Assembly: GCA_045130235.1 (NCBI GenBank)
Contig: JBGUPJ010000030.1
Span: 1-36,239, forward strand
Source: UBA1756 sp045130235
Lineage (GTDB): Bacteria; Bacteroidota; Bacteroidia; Bacteroidales; WCHB1-69
Direction: 5' to 3'
Length of the DNA: 36,239 nt
Position numbers and translations under genes: made by a program. Positions 16,829-23,807 of the stretch are shown here, one piece after another (positions within the stretch are counted from its first letter, which is position 1; each line of letters begins with the position of its first letter). A model generated the notes under the pieces. The model made no database searches. It was not told where the DNA came from and worked only from the letters and a program-made list of their open reading frames with translations.

Positions 16829-17989
16829 ATGATTTACTTAGACAATTCTGCAACCACGTTCCCGAAACCGAAGGAAGTGTATGATTTCATGGACCATTTT
16901 TATCGCACCCATGGTGTGAACCCCGGCCGCTCGGGCTTCGATGCCGCTATCGAAACGGGCGAGCTCGTGTCGGACACCCGTAAGATGCTCACCAACCTGT
17001 TTAATGGCGGTGGCGACTTCAACCGTCTGACTTTCAGCTATAACGCTACTGACTCCTTGAACATGATTATCCAGGGTTTGGCATTGGAACACCCTGGCTG
17101 CCACGTTATCACTACCATGTTGGAGCACAACTCGGTACTTCGTCCGCTGTACACGCTCGAGCAGCGCGGCCAGATCGAGGTTACCTACCTGCCGTTCGAC
17201 GAGCGCGGTTATGTGAGCCCCGACGATGTGAAGAAGGCCATCAAGAAGAATACGAAATTTATGGTTTGCACCCACTGCTCCAACGTCATCGGTACCATCC
17301 AGCCGTTGGCAGAAATCGGCAAGGTTTGCCACGATAACGGTCTGATCTTTGTGGTGGACGGCAGTCAGGGCGCAGGTGCTGTGGATTTGGATATGCAGGC
17401 TCAGAATATTGATGTTTACTGTTTTACGGGACACAAGTGCCTGATGGGACCCACCGGTATCGGTGGTTCGTACGTGCGCGAAGGTGTCACCATCGGACAG
17501 ACCCGCTTCGGCGGTACCGGTGTGCGCTCTGCCGTTCCCGGTCACCTCGAAGAGTATCCCTACCGTCTCGAAGCCGGTACCCTCAACCTCCTCGGTGTCG
17601 CCGGCCTCAACGCGGGTGTGAAATGGATCATGAAAGAAGGTATCATGAACATCCACAACCGTGAGATGGTGCTGTGGAAAAAACTTCGTGACGGTCTCAA
17701 AGAGATTGAAGGCGTGACCATATATTGCGCCACCTCTGTTGAGAACCAGAACCCGGTACTCTCGTTCAATGTCACGGGATGGGACTCCAGCGATGTGGGC
17801 ACGATGCTCGATGTGGACTACGATATCGCTTGCCGTATCGGTCTGCACTGCGCTCCCAAGGTACACGAAGGCCTCGGCACCATCAATTGCCACGGTTCCG
17901 TGCGTTTCAGCGTGGGTGCTTTCACCACCGAACAGGAGATTGACACTGCCATTGAGGCCGTGAAGGACATCGCCTCCATGAAAAACTAA
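16829..17989 (+). CDS. Class V aminotransferase, cysteine desulfurase-like
   Basis: PLP-dependent fold-type I enzyme of 386 residues. MIYLDNSATTFPKP is the usual opening; H100 in MLEHNS stacks on PLP; D178 is in VVDGSQGAG; K203 in CFTGHKCLMGP forms the Schiff base; C341 in CRIGLHCAPKVHEG lies where the sulfur-accepting cysteine of cysteine desulfurases sits. The spacing and the GLHCAP motif fit the EF2568-type family of cysteine desulfurase-like proteins rather than housekeeping IscS or SufS. It probably releases sulfur (or selenium) from cysteine, with an unknown acceptor. No suf or isc genes adjoin it. It heads a unit with the methyltransferase gene (33-nt gap) and an M28 peptidase. Confidence 0.9.
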   Translation: MIYLDNSATTFPKPKEVYDFMDHFYRTHGVNPGRSGFDAAIETGELVSDTRKMLTNLFNGGGDFNRLTFSYNATDSLNMIIQGLALEHPGCHVITTMLEHNSVLRPLYTLEQRGQIEVTYLPFDERGYVSPDDVKKAIKKNTKFMVCTHCSNVIGTIQPLAEIGKVCHDNGLIFVVDGSQGAGAVDLDMQAQNIDVYCFTGHKCLMGPTGIGGSYVREGVTIGQTRFGGTGVRSAVPGHLEEYPYRLEAGTLNLLGVAGLNAGVKWIMKEGIMNIHNREMVLWKKLRDGLKEIEGVTIYCATSVENQNPVLSFNVTGWDSSDVGTMLDVDYDIACRIGLHCAPKVHEGLGTINCHGSVRFSVGAFTTEQEIDTAIEAVKDIASMKN

Positions 17990-18022
17990 TCTTCCTTCAT
18001 TTTTATCCTTTATTCGTATAAA

Positions 18023-19111
18023 ATGCTTGAATCACCTCAAAAAGAAATGTACGCCAAAGATCGTTTCTCTGCTTTGCAGGCACAGCGGCTTGCGCAAGAA
18101 ATCGCCTTTGGTCCTATCGTATTTCAAGTTTCGCGTCTGATGGTGAAATTCGGCATCTTTCAGATGCTGGATGATCACAAAGAGGGAATGACCATGGACG
18201 AAATCGCCCAGCAGGCCCACCTGTCGCATTATGGTGCGCAGGTGTTGCTTGAGTCTTCACTCACCATCGGCACGGTGCTGTTCCGTGACGAACGGTTCTA
18301 CCTGGCCAAGCCCGGCTGGTTCCTCCTGCACGACGACATGGCGCGCGTGAACATGGACTTCAACCACGATGTCAACTATCTTGGACTTTTCAACTTGGAG
18401 GAGGCCATTCTGAACGGCAAGCCGGAAGGGTTGAAGGTGTTTGGCAGCTGGCCGACCATTTATGAAGGATTGTCGCAGTTGCCCCCGCAGGTGCAGAAGA
18501 GCTGGTTTGGCTTCGACCATTTCTACTCCGACAACTCGTTCGAGCAGGCCTTGCAGATTGTGTTCAGCAACCATCCGCGCACCTTGTTGGATGTAGGTGG
18601 CAATACGGGGCGTTGGGCTACGCAGTGTGTGAAGCACGATGCGGAGGTGAATGTCACCATCATGGATCTCCCGCAGCAGCTGGAGATGATGCGCAATGCC
18701 ACCGCCGGCCTGGAGGGGGCAGACCGTATTCACGGCCACGGCTGCAACCTCCTTGATGAGGCCACCGCCTTCCCGGTCGGCTTCGACGCCATCTGGATGA
18801 GCCAGTTCCTCGACTGTTTCTCGGAAGAGCAGGTGTGCAGCATTCTGCGCCGCGCCGCCGCTTCCATGAATGCAGGCAGCAAACTCTATATCATGGAGAC
18901 CTTCTGGGATCGCCAGCGCTTCGAGACCGCTTCTTACTGCTTGGCGCAGATTAGCCTTTATTTTACGGCATTAGCAAACGGAAACAGTAAAATGTACTAC
19001 TCCGATGATATGGCCCGTTGTGTGGAAAGCGCAGGACTCTCCATAGAGAAAATCCACCATGGACTGGGCCTCGGCCACAGCATCATGCAATGCGTGAAAA
19101 GGAAAAACTGA
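18023..19111 (+). CDS. Class I SAM-dependent methyltransferase, O-methyltransferase-like
   Basis: This 362-residue protein resembles small-molecule O-methyltransferases. The N-terminal part (~25-110: FGIFQMLDDH, MTMDEIAQQAHLS, FYLAKPGWFLL) looks like the winged-helix dimerisation domain. The C-terminal half has SAM motif I LLDVGGNTGRWA (~191-202), acidic motif II VTIMDLPQQ, and FDAIWMSQFLDCFSEEQ. ILRRAAASMNAGSKLYIMET is the post-motif region of this group. The substrate is unknown. Related enzymes occur in pigment and polyketide clusters of Bacteroidetes, but none of the partner genes is present here. The next gene begins 5 nt after the stop, so the three genes at 16829-20385 probably form one operon. 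Confidence 0.85.
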   Translation: MLESPQKEMYAKDRFSALQAQRLAQEIAFGPIVFQVSRLMVKFGIFQMLDDHKEGMTMDEIAQQAHLSHYGAQVLLESSLTIGTVLFRDERFYLAKPGWFLLHDDMARVNMDFNHDVNYLGLFNLEEAILNGKPEGLKVFGSWPTIYEGLSQLPPQVQKSWFGFDHFYSDNSFEQALQIVFSNHPRTLLDVGGNTGRWATQCVKHDAEVNVTIMDLPQQLEMMRNATAGLEGADRIHGHGCNLLDEATAFPVGFDAIWMSQFLDCFSEEQVCSILRRAAASMNAGSKLYIMETFWDRQRFETASYCLAQISLYFTALANGNSKMYYSDDMARCVESAGLSIEKIHHGLGLGHSIMQCVKRKN

Positions 19112-19116
19112 AAGTG

Positions 19117-20385
19117 ATGAAAAAGATTTTATTTTTGATGGTGTTGCTCCTGGCAGGAATGTCTTTGAACATTTCTCTACAGGCACAGGACTTAAACCAT
19201 TACAAACAGGTGGTCAAGGAGCTGACTTCTGAAAAATATCAGGGACGTGGCTATGCCAAAGGCGGTGCCAACAAGGCAGGCAAATACCTGAAAAGTGAGT
19301 ATAAAAAAGCAGGTGTGGATGAGGTGGTCTGCCAGCCTTTCGCCATCAATATCAACACATTCCCCGGCAAGATGGAGCTGTCGGTGGACGGGCGTGCGCT
19401 GACACCGGGCGTGGATTTTTCCATGCGCGAGTATTCACCGGGCGTGCACGGCACCTACAAGCTCTATTACGTTGACACCAACAATTTCGATGCTGAAAAG
19501 ATGTTTGCCGACCTTGCGAAGCCGGAATACAAAGACTGTTTCGTGGTGTGCGACTTCTTCTTCTCCTACAAACACTATGAGGTTTTCCAGCGGCTGTGGG
19601 GCGGCACGAGCTGCACCAATGCGGGAATCATACAGACGTGGGAGCCGTTACTGAAGTTCTACAAGGCATACGGCGAGAAGGTTTTCGGCAAACCCGTCAT
19701 CTGGGCCACTTCCGACTTCCCGAAGGATGCCCAAAGCATCACCGTTGACATTGACAACAAAATGATGGAAAATGTCAAGCTTTTCAACGTCATCGCCAAG
19801 GTGGAAGGCAAGCGCCACGACAGCTGCTATGTCTTCACGGCGCACTACGACCATCTCGGCAACCTCGGCAAGGATGTCTATTATGCGGGCGCCAACGACA
19901 ACGCCTCCGGCACCGCCGCTATCGTGACACTGGCGGCCTATTACGCTCAGAACCGTCCCGAGTACGACATGTACTTTATCTCTTTCTCGGGCGAGGATGC
20001 CAACCTGCGCGGCTCGGAGTATTATGTGGAGCATCCTGTCGTGCCGCTGGCGCAAATCAAGTACCTGTTCAACATCGACATGATTGGCGACAACAATCCG
20101 GTGCAGTACTGCGAGGTGAGCGACGAGGGACTGCGCGGCTACGACCTGATGGAGAAAATCAACAAAGAAAAAAGCCTCTTCAAGGGCCTGAACCGCGGGG
20201 AGTTGGCCGGCAACAGCGACCACTATCCCTTTGCGGTGCGCCACGTGCCGTGCATCCTCTTTGAGAACGAGGAGGGCGATGCCTTCAAGTACTATCACAC
20301 CACTTTCGACACCTACGAGAATTTCCTTATCGACTCCTACGAGCCGATTTTCAGGTTGATAAGGGATTTTGTGGCGAAATATTAG
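19117..20385 (+). CDS. Secreted M28-family metallopeptidase
   Basis: Zinc aminopeptidase family M28, 422 residues from ATG 19117. This start puts MKKILFLMVLLLAGMSLNIS at the N-terminus as a signal peptide; the longer frame from 19018 would overlap the methyltransferase gene by 94 nt and is rejected. All zinc-site residues are visible: H243 and D245 in TAHYDHLG, D261 in AGANDNASGTAA, E293 in SFSGEDANLRGSEYY, D321 in NIDMIGDN and H369 in GNSDHYPFA. A PA-like insert may lie at ~85-200. The expected role is periplasmic or extracellular trimming of peptides. It has no T9SS tail. Confidence 0.92.
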   Translation: MKKILFLMVLLLAGMSLNISLQAQDLNHYKQVVKELTSEKYQGRGYAKGGANKAGKYLKSEYKKAGVDEVVCQPFAININTFPGKMELSVDGRALTPGVDFSMREYSPGVHGTYKLYYVDTNNFDAEKMFADLAKPEYKDCFVVCDFFFSYKHYEVFQRLWGGTSCTNAGIIQTWEPLLKFYKAYGEKVFGKPVIWATSDFPKDAQSITVDIDNKMMENVKLFNVIAKVEGKRHDSCYVFTAHYDHLGNLGKDVYYAGANDNASGTAAIVTLAAYYAQNRPEYDMYFISFSGEDANLRGSEYYVEHPVVPLAQIKYLFNIDMIGDNNPVQYCEVSDEGLRGYDLMEKINKEKSLFKGLNRGELAGNSDHYPFAVRHVPCILFENEEGDAFKYYHTTFDTYENFLIDSYEPIFRLIRDFVAKY

Positions 20386-20403
20386 GGAACGGTATATTAT
20401 CCG

Positions 20404-20426
20404 TACAGTGCGGTCGTGATACTGCG
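20404..20426 (-). pseudogene. Possible relic of a RAYT transposase around its catalytic tyrosine
   Basis: These 23 nt match 20 of 23 positions of 31892-31914, the RAYT segment encoding YYDRIV. Read on the minus strand the relic gives QYHDRTVR against RYYDRIVR. It lies in the 94-nt convergent gap between the M28 gene and the FMN reductase, next to a REP element, the setting expected of a decayed RAYT/REP unit. The match is short, so chance is not excluded. Confidence 0.3.
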
Positions 20427-20444
20427 TATGTCCGTAATTAATGC

Positions 20445-20483
20445 GGACGCATGAGAAAACGTACGCATGCAATGCGTCCCTAC
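20445..20483. repeat. REP-type element overlapping the FMN reductase stop
   Basis: On the minus strand it starts GTAGGGACGCATTGCATGCG and ends ATGCGTCC. The 8-bp arms GGACGCAT (20445-20452) and ATGCGTCC (20472-20479) can pair. The first 21 nt are identical to one end of the REP block inside the RAYT gene (32149-32169). The TAG in GTAGGG is the stop codon of the reductase gene. Confidence 0.75.
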
Positions 20484-21034
20484 ATTTTTATGAATGCCAC
20501 GAATTTGTCGGCCTGGGCTTTCAGAGCGGCGCGCTGCTCGTCGGTGAGGATCATCCGGCCCTCCGTCCAAGCCTCCGCATTGAGGGTGATGCCCGTTTGC
20601 GGGTCGGTCATTACATTGGCTTTGATGAAGGTGAGCAGCTCGGTAAGTTTCTCGCGGCATTTGCCGGTGGCCATCTGTCCGCCCGCACCGCTCAGTGCCA
20701 CTTTCTTGCCGTTGATGACGGTAGGCGTGGCATAGTCGTTCGCGACAACGGGGCGCGACAGCCAGTCGAGCACGTTCTTCAGGTGACCGGGGTAGCTGAA
20801 GTTGTATTCGGGGGTGAAAATCCAGATGCCGTCGGCCTGGGCCACCGTTTCGCGCAGTTGGGTTACGGCTGCCGGCGCGGGATGCTCAATGTCCTGATTG
20901 ATAAAGGGTACATTCATGTAATCCAAATAGGTTACGGATGCCTGTCCAGCCAAGTATTTCTCTGCCTCCGCGGCGAGCTGTCGGTTGAAAGAATCTTTTC
21001 TCAACGAGCCGACGATAAAAAGGATGTTTTTCAT
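20480..21034 (-). CDS. NADPH-dependent FMN reductase family oxidoreductase
   Basis: The 184-residue flavodoxin-fold protein opens with MKNILFIVGSLRKDSFNRQL, the phosphate-binding loop of the NADPH-dependent FMN reductase family. FTPEYNFSYPGHLKNVLDWL is the second family signature, and KKVALSGAGGQMATG follows. It probably reduces FMN, quinones or azo compounds with NAD(P)H in the cytosol. The last codons read ATT AAA ATG TAG, and the stop belongs to the REP element, so the original C-terminus may have been altered by a residue or so. The length is normal for the family. Confidence 0.9.
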   Translation of the reverse strand: MKNILFIVGSLRKDSFNRQLAAEAEKYLAGQASVTYLDYMNVPFINQDIEHPAPAAVTQLRETVAQADGIWIFTPEYNFSYPGHLKNVLDWLSRPVVANDYATPTVINGKKVALSGAGGQMATGKCREKLTELLTFIKANVMTDPQTGITLNAEAWTEGRMILTDEQRAALKAQADKFVAFIKM

Positions 21035-21100
21035 AATGATTTGATTTAAAATGATATTGACAGTGAGAGTATTGTAATAAAAAATCGGCTACATTGTATT

Positions 21101-21622
21101 TCATCTGTTATCCAACCGCATCACTTTCACCGGCTTGTCGTTGCCGAGCTGGAGACGGTCGCACTGTTTGATCTCGCCGGTGTCGCGGAAGCCGCACTTC
21201 TCCATTACGCGGCCCGACGCGGGATTGTCCAAAAAGAAGTCGCTCCAGATAGTGCGGAAGCCCTTCGTGTTGAAGCAGTAGTCGATCAGCAGTTGCAGCG
21301 CCTCGGTGCAGATGCCACGGTTCCAGTAGGGCTTGGCGACCCAGTAGCCCGCCTCGACGTCGTTCTCGCCGATGTCGATGTTGCTCTCGCCGTGGGCCAG
21401 GTAGCCGATGCAGCCGATAGGCTCGCCGGTCTCCTTCAGTTCGATGGCCCAGATATGGTCGCTATGGAAGAGGGTTCGGATGATTTCGCGGCTCTCCTCT
21501 ACACTTTTGTGGGGAGGCCAGCCCGCGCGGGGACCCACATCGGGGTCGGAAGCGTACAGGAAGAGCGTTTCGGCATCGTCGTCGCGCCAGAGGCGCAGGA
21601 TAATTCGGTTGGTTTCTAGCAT
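21101..21622 (-). CDS. GNAT N-acetyltransferase, RimJ/RimL type
   Basis: Acetyl-CoA-dependent N-acetyltransferase. From ATG 21622 the protein is 173 residues, starting MLETNRIILRLWRDDDAETL as usual for the RimJ/RimL group. GPRAGWPPHKSVEESREII, GCIGYLAHGESNIDIGENDV, GYWVAKPYWNRGICTEALQL (acetyl-CoA loop) and ENPASGRVMEKCGF-like NPASGRVMEKCGF are the expected motifs. The substrate is unknown; relatives modify ribosomal proteins or small molecules. In-frame ATGs at 21637, 21640 and 21694 give longer forms; the family start favours 21622. It lies 66 nt upstream of the FMN reductase on the same strand. Confidence 0.88.
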   Translation of the reverse strand: MLETNRIILRLWRDDDAETLFLYASDPDVGPRAGWPPHKSVEESREIIRTLFHSDHIWAIELKETGEPIGCIGYLAHGESNIDIGENDVEAGYWVAKPYWNRGICTEALQLLIDYCFNTKGFRTIWSDFFLDNPASGRVMEKCGFRDTGEIKQCDRLQLGNDKPVKVMRLDNR

Positions 21623-21754
21623 GTTATAGTCTTTCATCATTTGGCTCCGCAGACTTTTTCTGCGACCATCAGCAAAATCTTCGTGAGAATACACGATTCC
21701 CGGTTACTCTTTCTTTTCGGAATACGCCGTTTAATGGATTCGTTCCGTTGTTCA

Positions 21755-22789
21755 TTAATCATCACCTTTTAGTCTCTTGATATCTTCTGCCAATTCCTTG
21801 ATGCTCTCCAAGTGTTCCATCTGACGTTGCGTGTTTTTGAATTTATCGTACTCAATTTCTGCTTTTTCCAATGCCATTTGATGCGAAATGTGTCCGGCAT
21901 CCTCCAAGATTGACTTACGATTCATCGTCAACACCATTTTCAAATGTTCCACCCAATCTTTCATATACATAGGTGTGTGGGAGAGTGCTTGCGCTTCTGC
22001 AAATGCAAGAAACTGTTCTACAATGAGTTTCAACATCTTCATCTCATCCTCATTCAAATAATTCTTGCCCACACCCACATCTGATTTCAGCACTTTCCCC
22101 GTCTTCTCTGTAGAGGTAAGCCCCATCATTGGCAAAGTGGAGTTCGCTCTATAATAGACCAATTCAGCGGCGGTTTTCCCACTTACAGCCCACAACAATT
22201 TGTTTTGAACCTCTTTGAAAAACTGGAGTGTTATTTCATCAGAGGGGTCATAATCAATGCTGGTTTTGTAAATATCTTTAATTTGTTGATAGAAAACTTT
22301 TTCAGAAAGACGGATTTCACGGATGCGTTCGAGCAAATCCTTGAAATAATTCATGGAATTACCCCTTTTGAAACGTTCATCGTTCAATGCTACACCTTTG
22401 ATGATATAGTCGCGTAGGCGCTGAGTGGCCCATATACGGAACAACGTGCCTTGTCGCGATTTTACCCGATAACCCACGGAAATGATGACATCGAGGTTGT
22501 AATATCTCACATCTTTTGTTTGCGAAAGTCCTTCAATAGCACCATGTTGAGTGGTATGTCGGAATTTCCGACACACCACCTCTTCCTGAAGTTCTCCCTC
22601 AGAAAAAATATGAGATATATGTTCCGATATTGTTGTCCTACCTTTGCCAAACAGCAGAGCCATGTGTTCTTGGGTAAGCCATACTGTCTCATCTTGAAAC
22701 AGCACGTCAACTTTGATAGTACCGTCTTCTGACTGGTATATCAGGAATTCATCGTTGGAAGCCAATTGGAGATCGGTTGTGTTCATCAT
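21755..22789 (-). CDS. RhuM-family protein
   Basis: The 344-residue protein matches the virulence RhuM family: FLIYQSEDGTIKVDVLFQDE, TVWLTQEHMALLFGKGRTTI, HISHIFSEGELQEEVVCRKF, DVRYYNLDVIISVGYRVKS and GTLFRIWATQRLRDYIIKG are all characteristic. The N-terminal part looks like a DNA-binding helix-turn-helix. The biochemical function of RhuM is unknown; the genes are common in accessory islands with restriction systems. Here it stands at one end of an AT-rich island next to a putative double nuclease. A -7 box (CAAAAGTA on the plus strand, 22832-22839) lies 42 nt upstream. Confidence 0.88.
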   Translation of the reverse strand: MMNTTDLQLASNDEFLIYQSEDGTIKVDVLFQDETVWLTQEHMALLFGKGRTTISEHISHIFSEGELQEEVVCRKFRHTTQHGAIEGLSQTKDVRYYNLDVIISVGYRVKSRQGTLFRIWATQRLRDYIIKGVALNDERFKRGNSMNYFKDLLERIREIRLSEKVFYQQIKDIYKTSIDYDPSDEITLQFFKEVQNKLLWAVSGKTAAELVYYRANSTLPMMGLTSTEKTGKVLKSDVGVGKNYLNEDEMKMLKLIVEQFLAFAEAQALSHTPMYMKDWVEHLKMVLTMNRKSILEDAGHISHQMALEKAEIEYDKFKNTQRQMEHLESIKELAEDIKRLKGDD

Positions 22790-22831
22790 CGTAATTTTAA
22801 TGCAGTTTTGTTAAGGGTATGTTTATTTTTG

Positions 22832-22839
22832 CAAAAGTA
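22832..22839 (-). promoter_or_regulatory. -7 box for the RhuM gene
   Basis: TACTTTTG on the minus strand matches TAnnTTTG; no matching -33 TTTG is visible. Confidence 0.5.
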
Positions 22840-22912
22840 CTACTTTTTTTTGAATAATCAATGGGGACGCAATAATAATCTCGGAGTTATTTATGTATTT
22901 AATATCAAGTGT

Positions 22913-23033
22913 TTACAAATAATTCACCACCCCGAAAATGCAGTGGCACACTGTAAAGCTGGCGGCCAGCACCACGGCCGGCAGGTTCTTCCGGTCGATG
23001 GCAAAAAGGAGGAATGCCAAACAGGGCGGGAAT
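22913..23033 (-). pseudogene. Relic 3' end of a membrane-protein gene
   Basis: In the 348-nt gap between the RhuM gene and the orphan at 23138, the minus strand reads PPCLAFLLFAIDRKNLPAVV then LAASFTVCHCIFGVVNYL and a stop at 22913. It is hydrophobic and more GC-rich than its surroundings. Its upstream end is the 91-bp element starting at 23036, so the 5' part is missing. I cannot name the family. Confidence 0.3.
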
Positions 23034-23035
23034 TT

Positions 23036-23126
23036 TGTATGATATTCATTTTCAAATAAATATCTGAGAAAACGATGCAAAATCCAGAAAATTATGCTAA
23101 TAGAATTATGCTACTAAAATAATTTT
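23036..23126. repeat. 91-bp repeat element, copy A, with degenerate 39-nt palindrome
   Basis: The 52-nt left part (23036-23087) matches 31681-31732 at about 43 of 52 positions. It is followed by a 39-nt palindrome (23088-23126) whose right arm has decayed. On the minus strand the order is palindrome, AT-rich leader, then ATG AAT ATC ATA CAA (MNIIQ), after which it joins unrelated sequence. Confidence 0.75.
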
Positions 23127-23137
23127 ATGTACATCGT

Positions 23138-23632
23138 TTAGTGCGAACCTTTCGGCACCCTCAATTTGCCGGGATGCTCTTTCAGCAAATCTCGGACATT
23201 ACTTTCGTCCAAATGTCTGAATTTTAGAGCTTTCACATCAATCCCATTTTTGAGGTTGATGCCACCGTCAGACTTATAAATCATTGTGCCAATGGGGTAT
23301 TCTGCCCATCCGTACGGAACAAAATATGCCTCCACAATCTGTTTGGCTTTGTCGGTTTTTACAAGAATAGCGTGGTGAACAAAGGTATAGCCGCCCCAGA
23401 TGGATTCACCATACACGTACCTTTCAAAAACAAGGATGTTGTATGCTCCAGTACAGATGGCAAAAACACTATCCAGGCTGTTGCCTGTAGAGGCCATGTA
23501 CCCGTCAATGTTGAGAAGCCTCTCCTGATACCAATCGGCATTCTCGTATTTTTGCGTGAACCAAAAGTCTGTTTTCTGGCAATAGGCACTTTGGCAGGCC
23601 ACAATGGCAATAAGGAGAAGGAATTTTTTCAT
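23138..23632 (-). CDS. Secreted orphan protein
   Basis: The 164-residue protein has a clear signal peptide (MKKFLLLIAIVACQSAYCQ) and a mature part of ~145 residues rich in aromatic residues (DFWFTQKYENADWYQERLL, YGESIWGGYTFVHHAIL). I do not recognise a family; an outer-membrane-associated or periplasmic location is likely. The gene is bracketed by two copies of the 39-nt palindrome (23088-23126 and 23744-23782). TATTTTTG on the minus strand (within 23734-23746), partly in the flank of copy B, could be its -7 box. The unusually long gap to the start codon at 23632 makes this uncertain. Confidence 0.75.
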   Translation of the reverse strand: MKKFLLLIAIVACQSAYCQKTDFWFTQKYENADWYQERLLNIDGYMASTGNSLDSVFAICTGAYNILVFERYVYGESIWGGYTFVHHAILVKTDKAKQIVEAYFVPYGWAEYPIGTMIYKSDGGINLKNGIDVKALKFRHLDESNVRDLLKEHPGKLRVPKGSH

Positions 23633-23743
23633 AATGTGACGTTTTTTTGCTTGGGACTTCTATTTTACTCTTTCCCTGTCATACTTTCAGAGCTTGCGAA
23701 GCCTTTTGAACAGGATCTGACCATATGACGGTGCAAAAATATA

Positions 23744-23782
23744 AAAATTATGCTAATAGAATTATTTTAGTAGCATAATTTT
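23744..23782. repeat. 39-nt palindrome, copy B
   Basis: Arms AAAATTATGCTA and TAGCATAATTTT with inner arms TAGAAT and ATTTTA around a single central base. It lies 25 nt after the stop of the double-nuclease gene. The 52-nt flank of copies A and C is only faintly visible here (TGCAAAA). Confidence 0.85.
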
Positions 23783-23807
23783 GTAAAAGGGCAGTGATTT
23801 TGAGTGA

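Noticed and set aside
19018..19116. N-terminal extension of the M28 peptidase to 19018
   Set aside because: It would overlap the methyltransferase gene by 94 nt and bury the signal peptide that begins at ATG 19117.
22859..22873. CAATGGGGACGCAAT, similar to a unit of the RAYT REP block
   Set aside because: Only 13 contiguous bases match and there is no inverted partner nearby, so chance is likely.
23744..23782. Reading the 39-nt palindromes simply as intrinsic terminators
   Set aside because: All three lie after minus-strand stops, so a terminator role is possible, but the stems are AT-rich and symmetric, there is no one-sided T-run, and two copies share a 52-nt flank. A repeat element explains them better.
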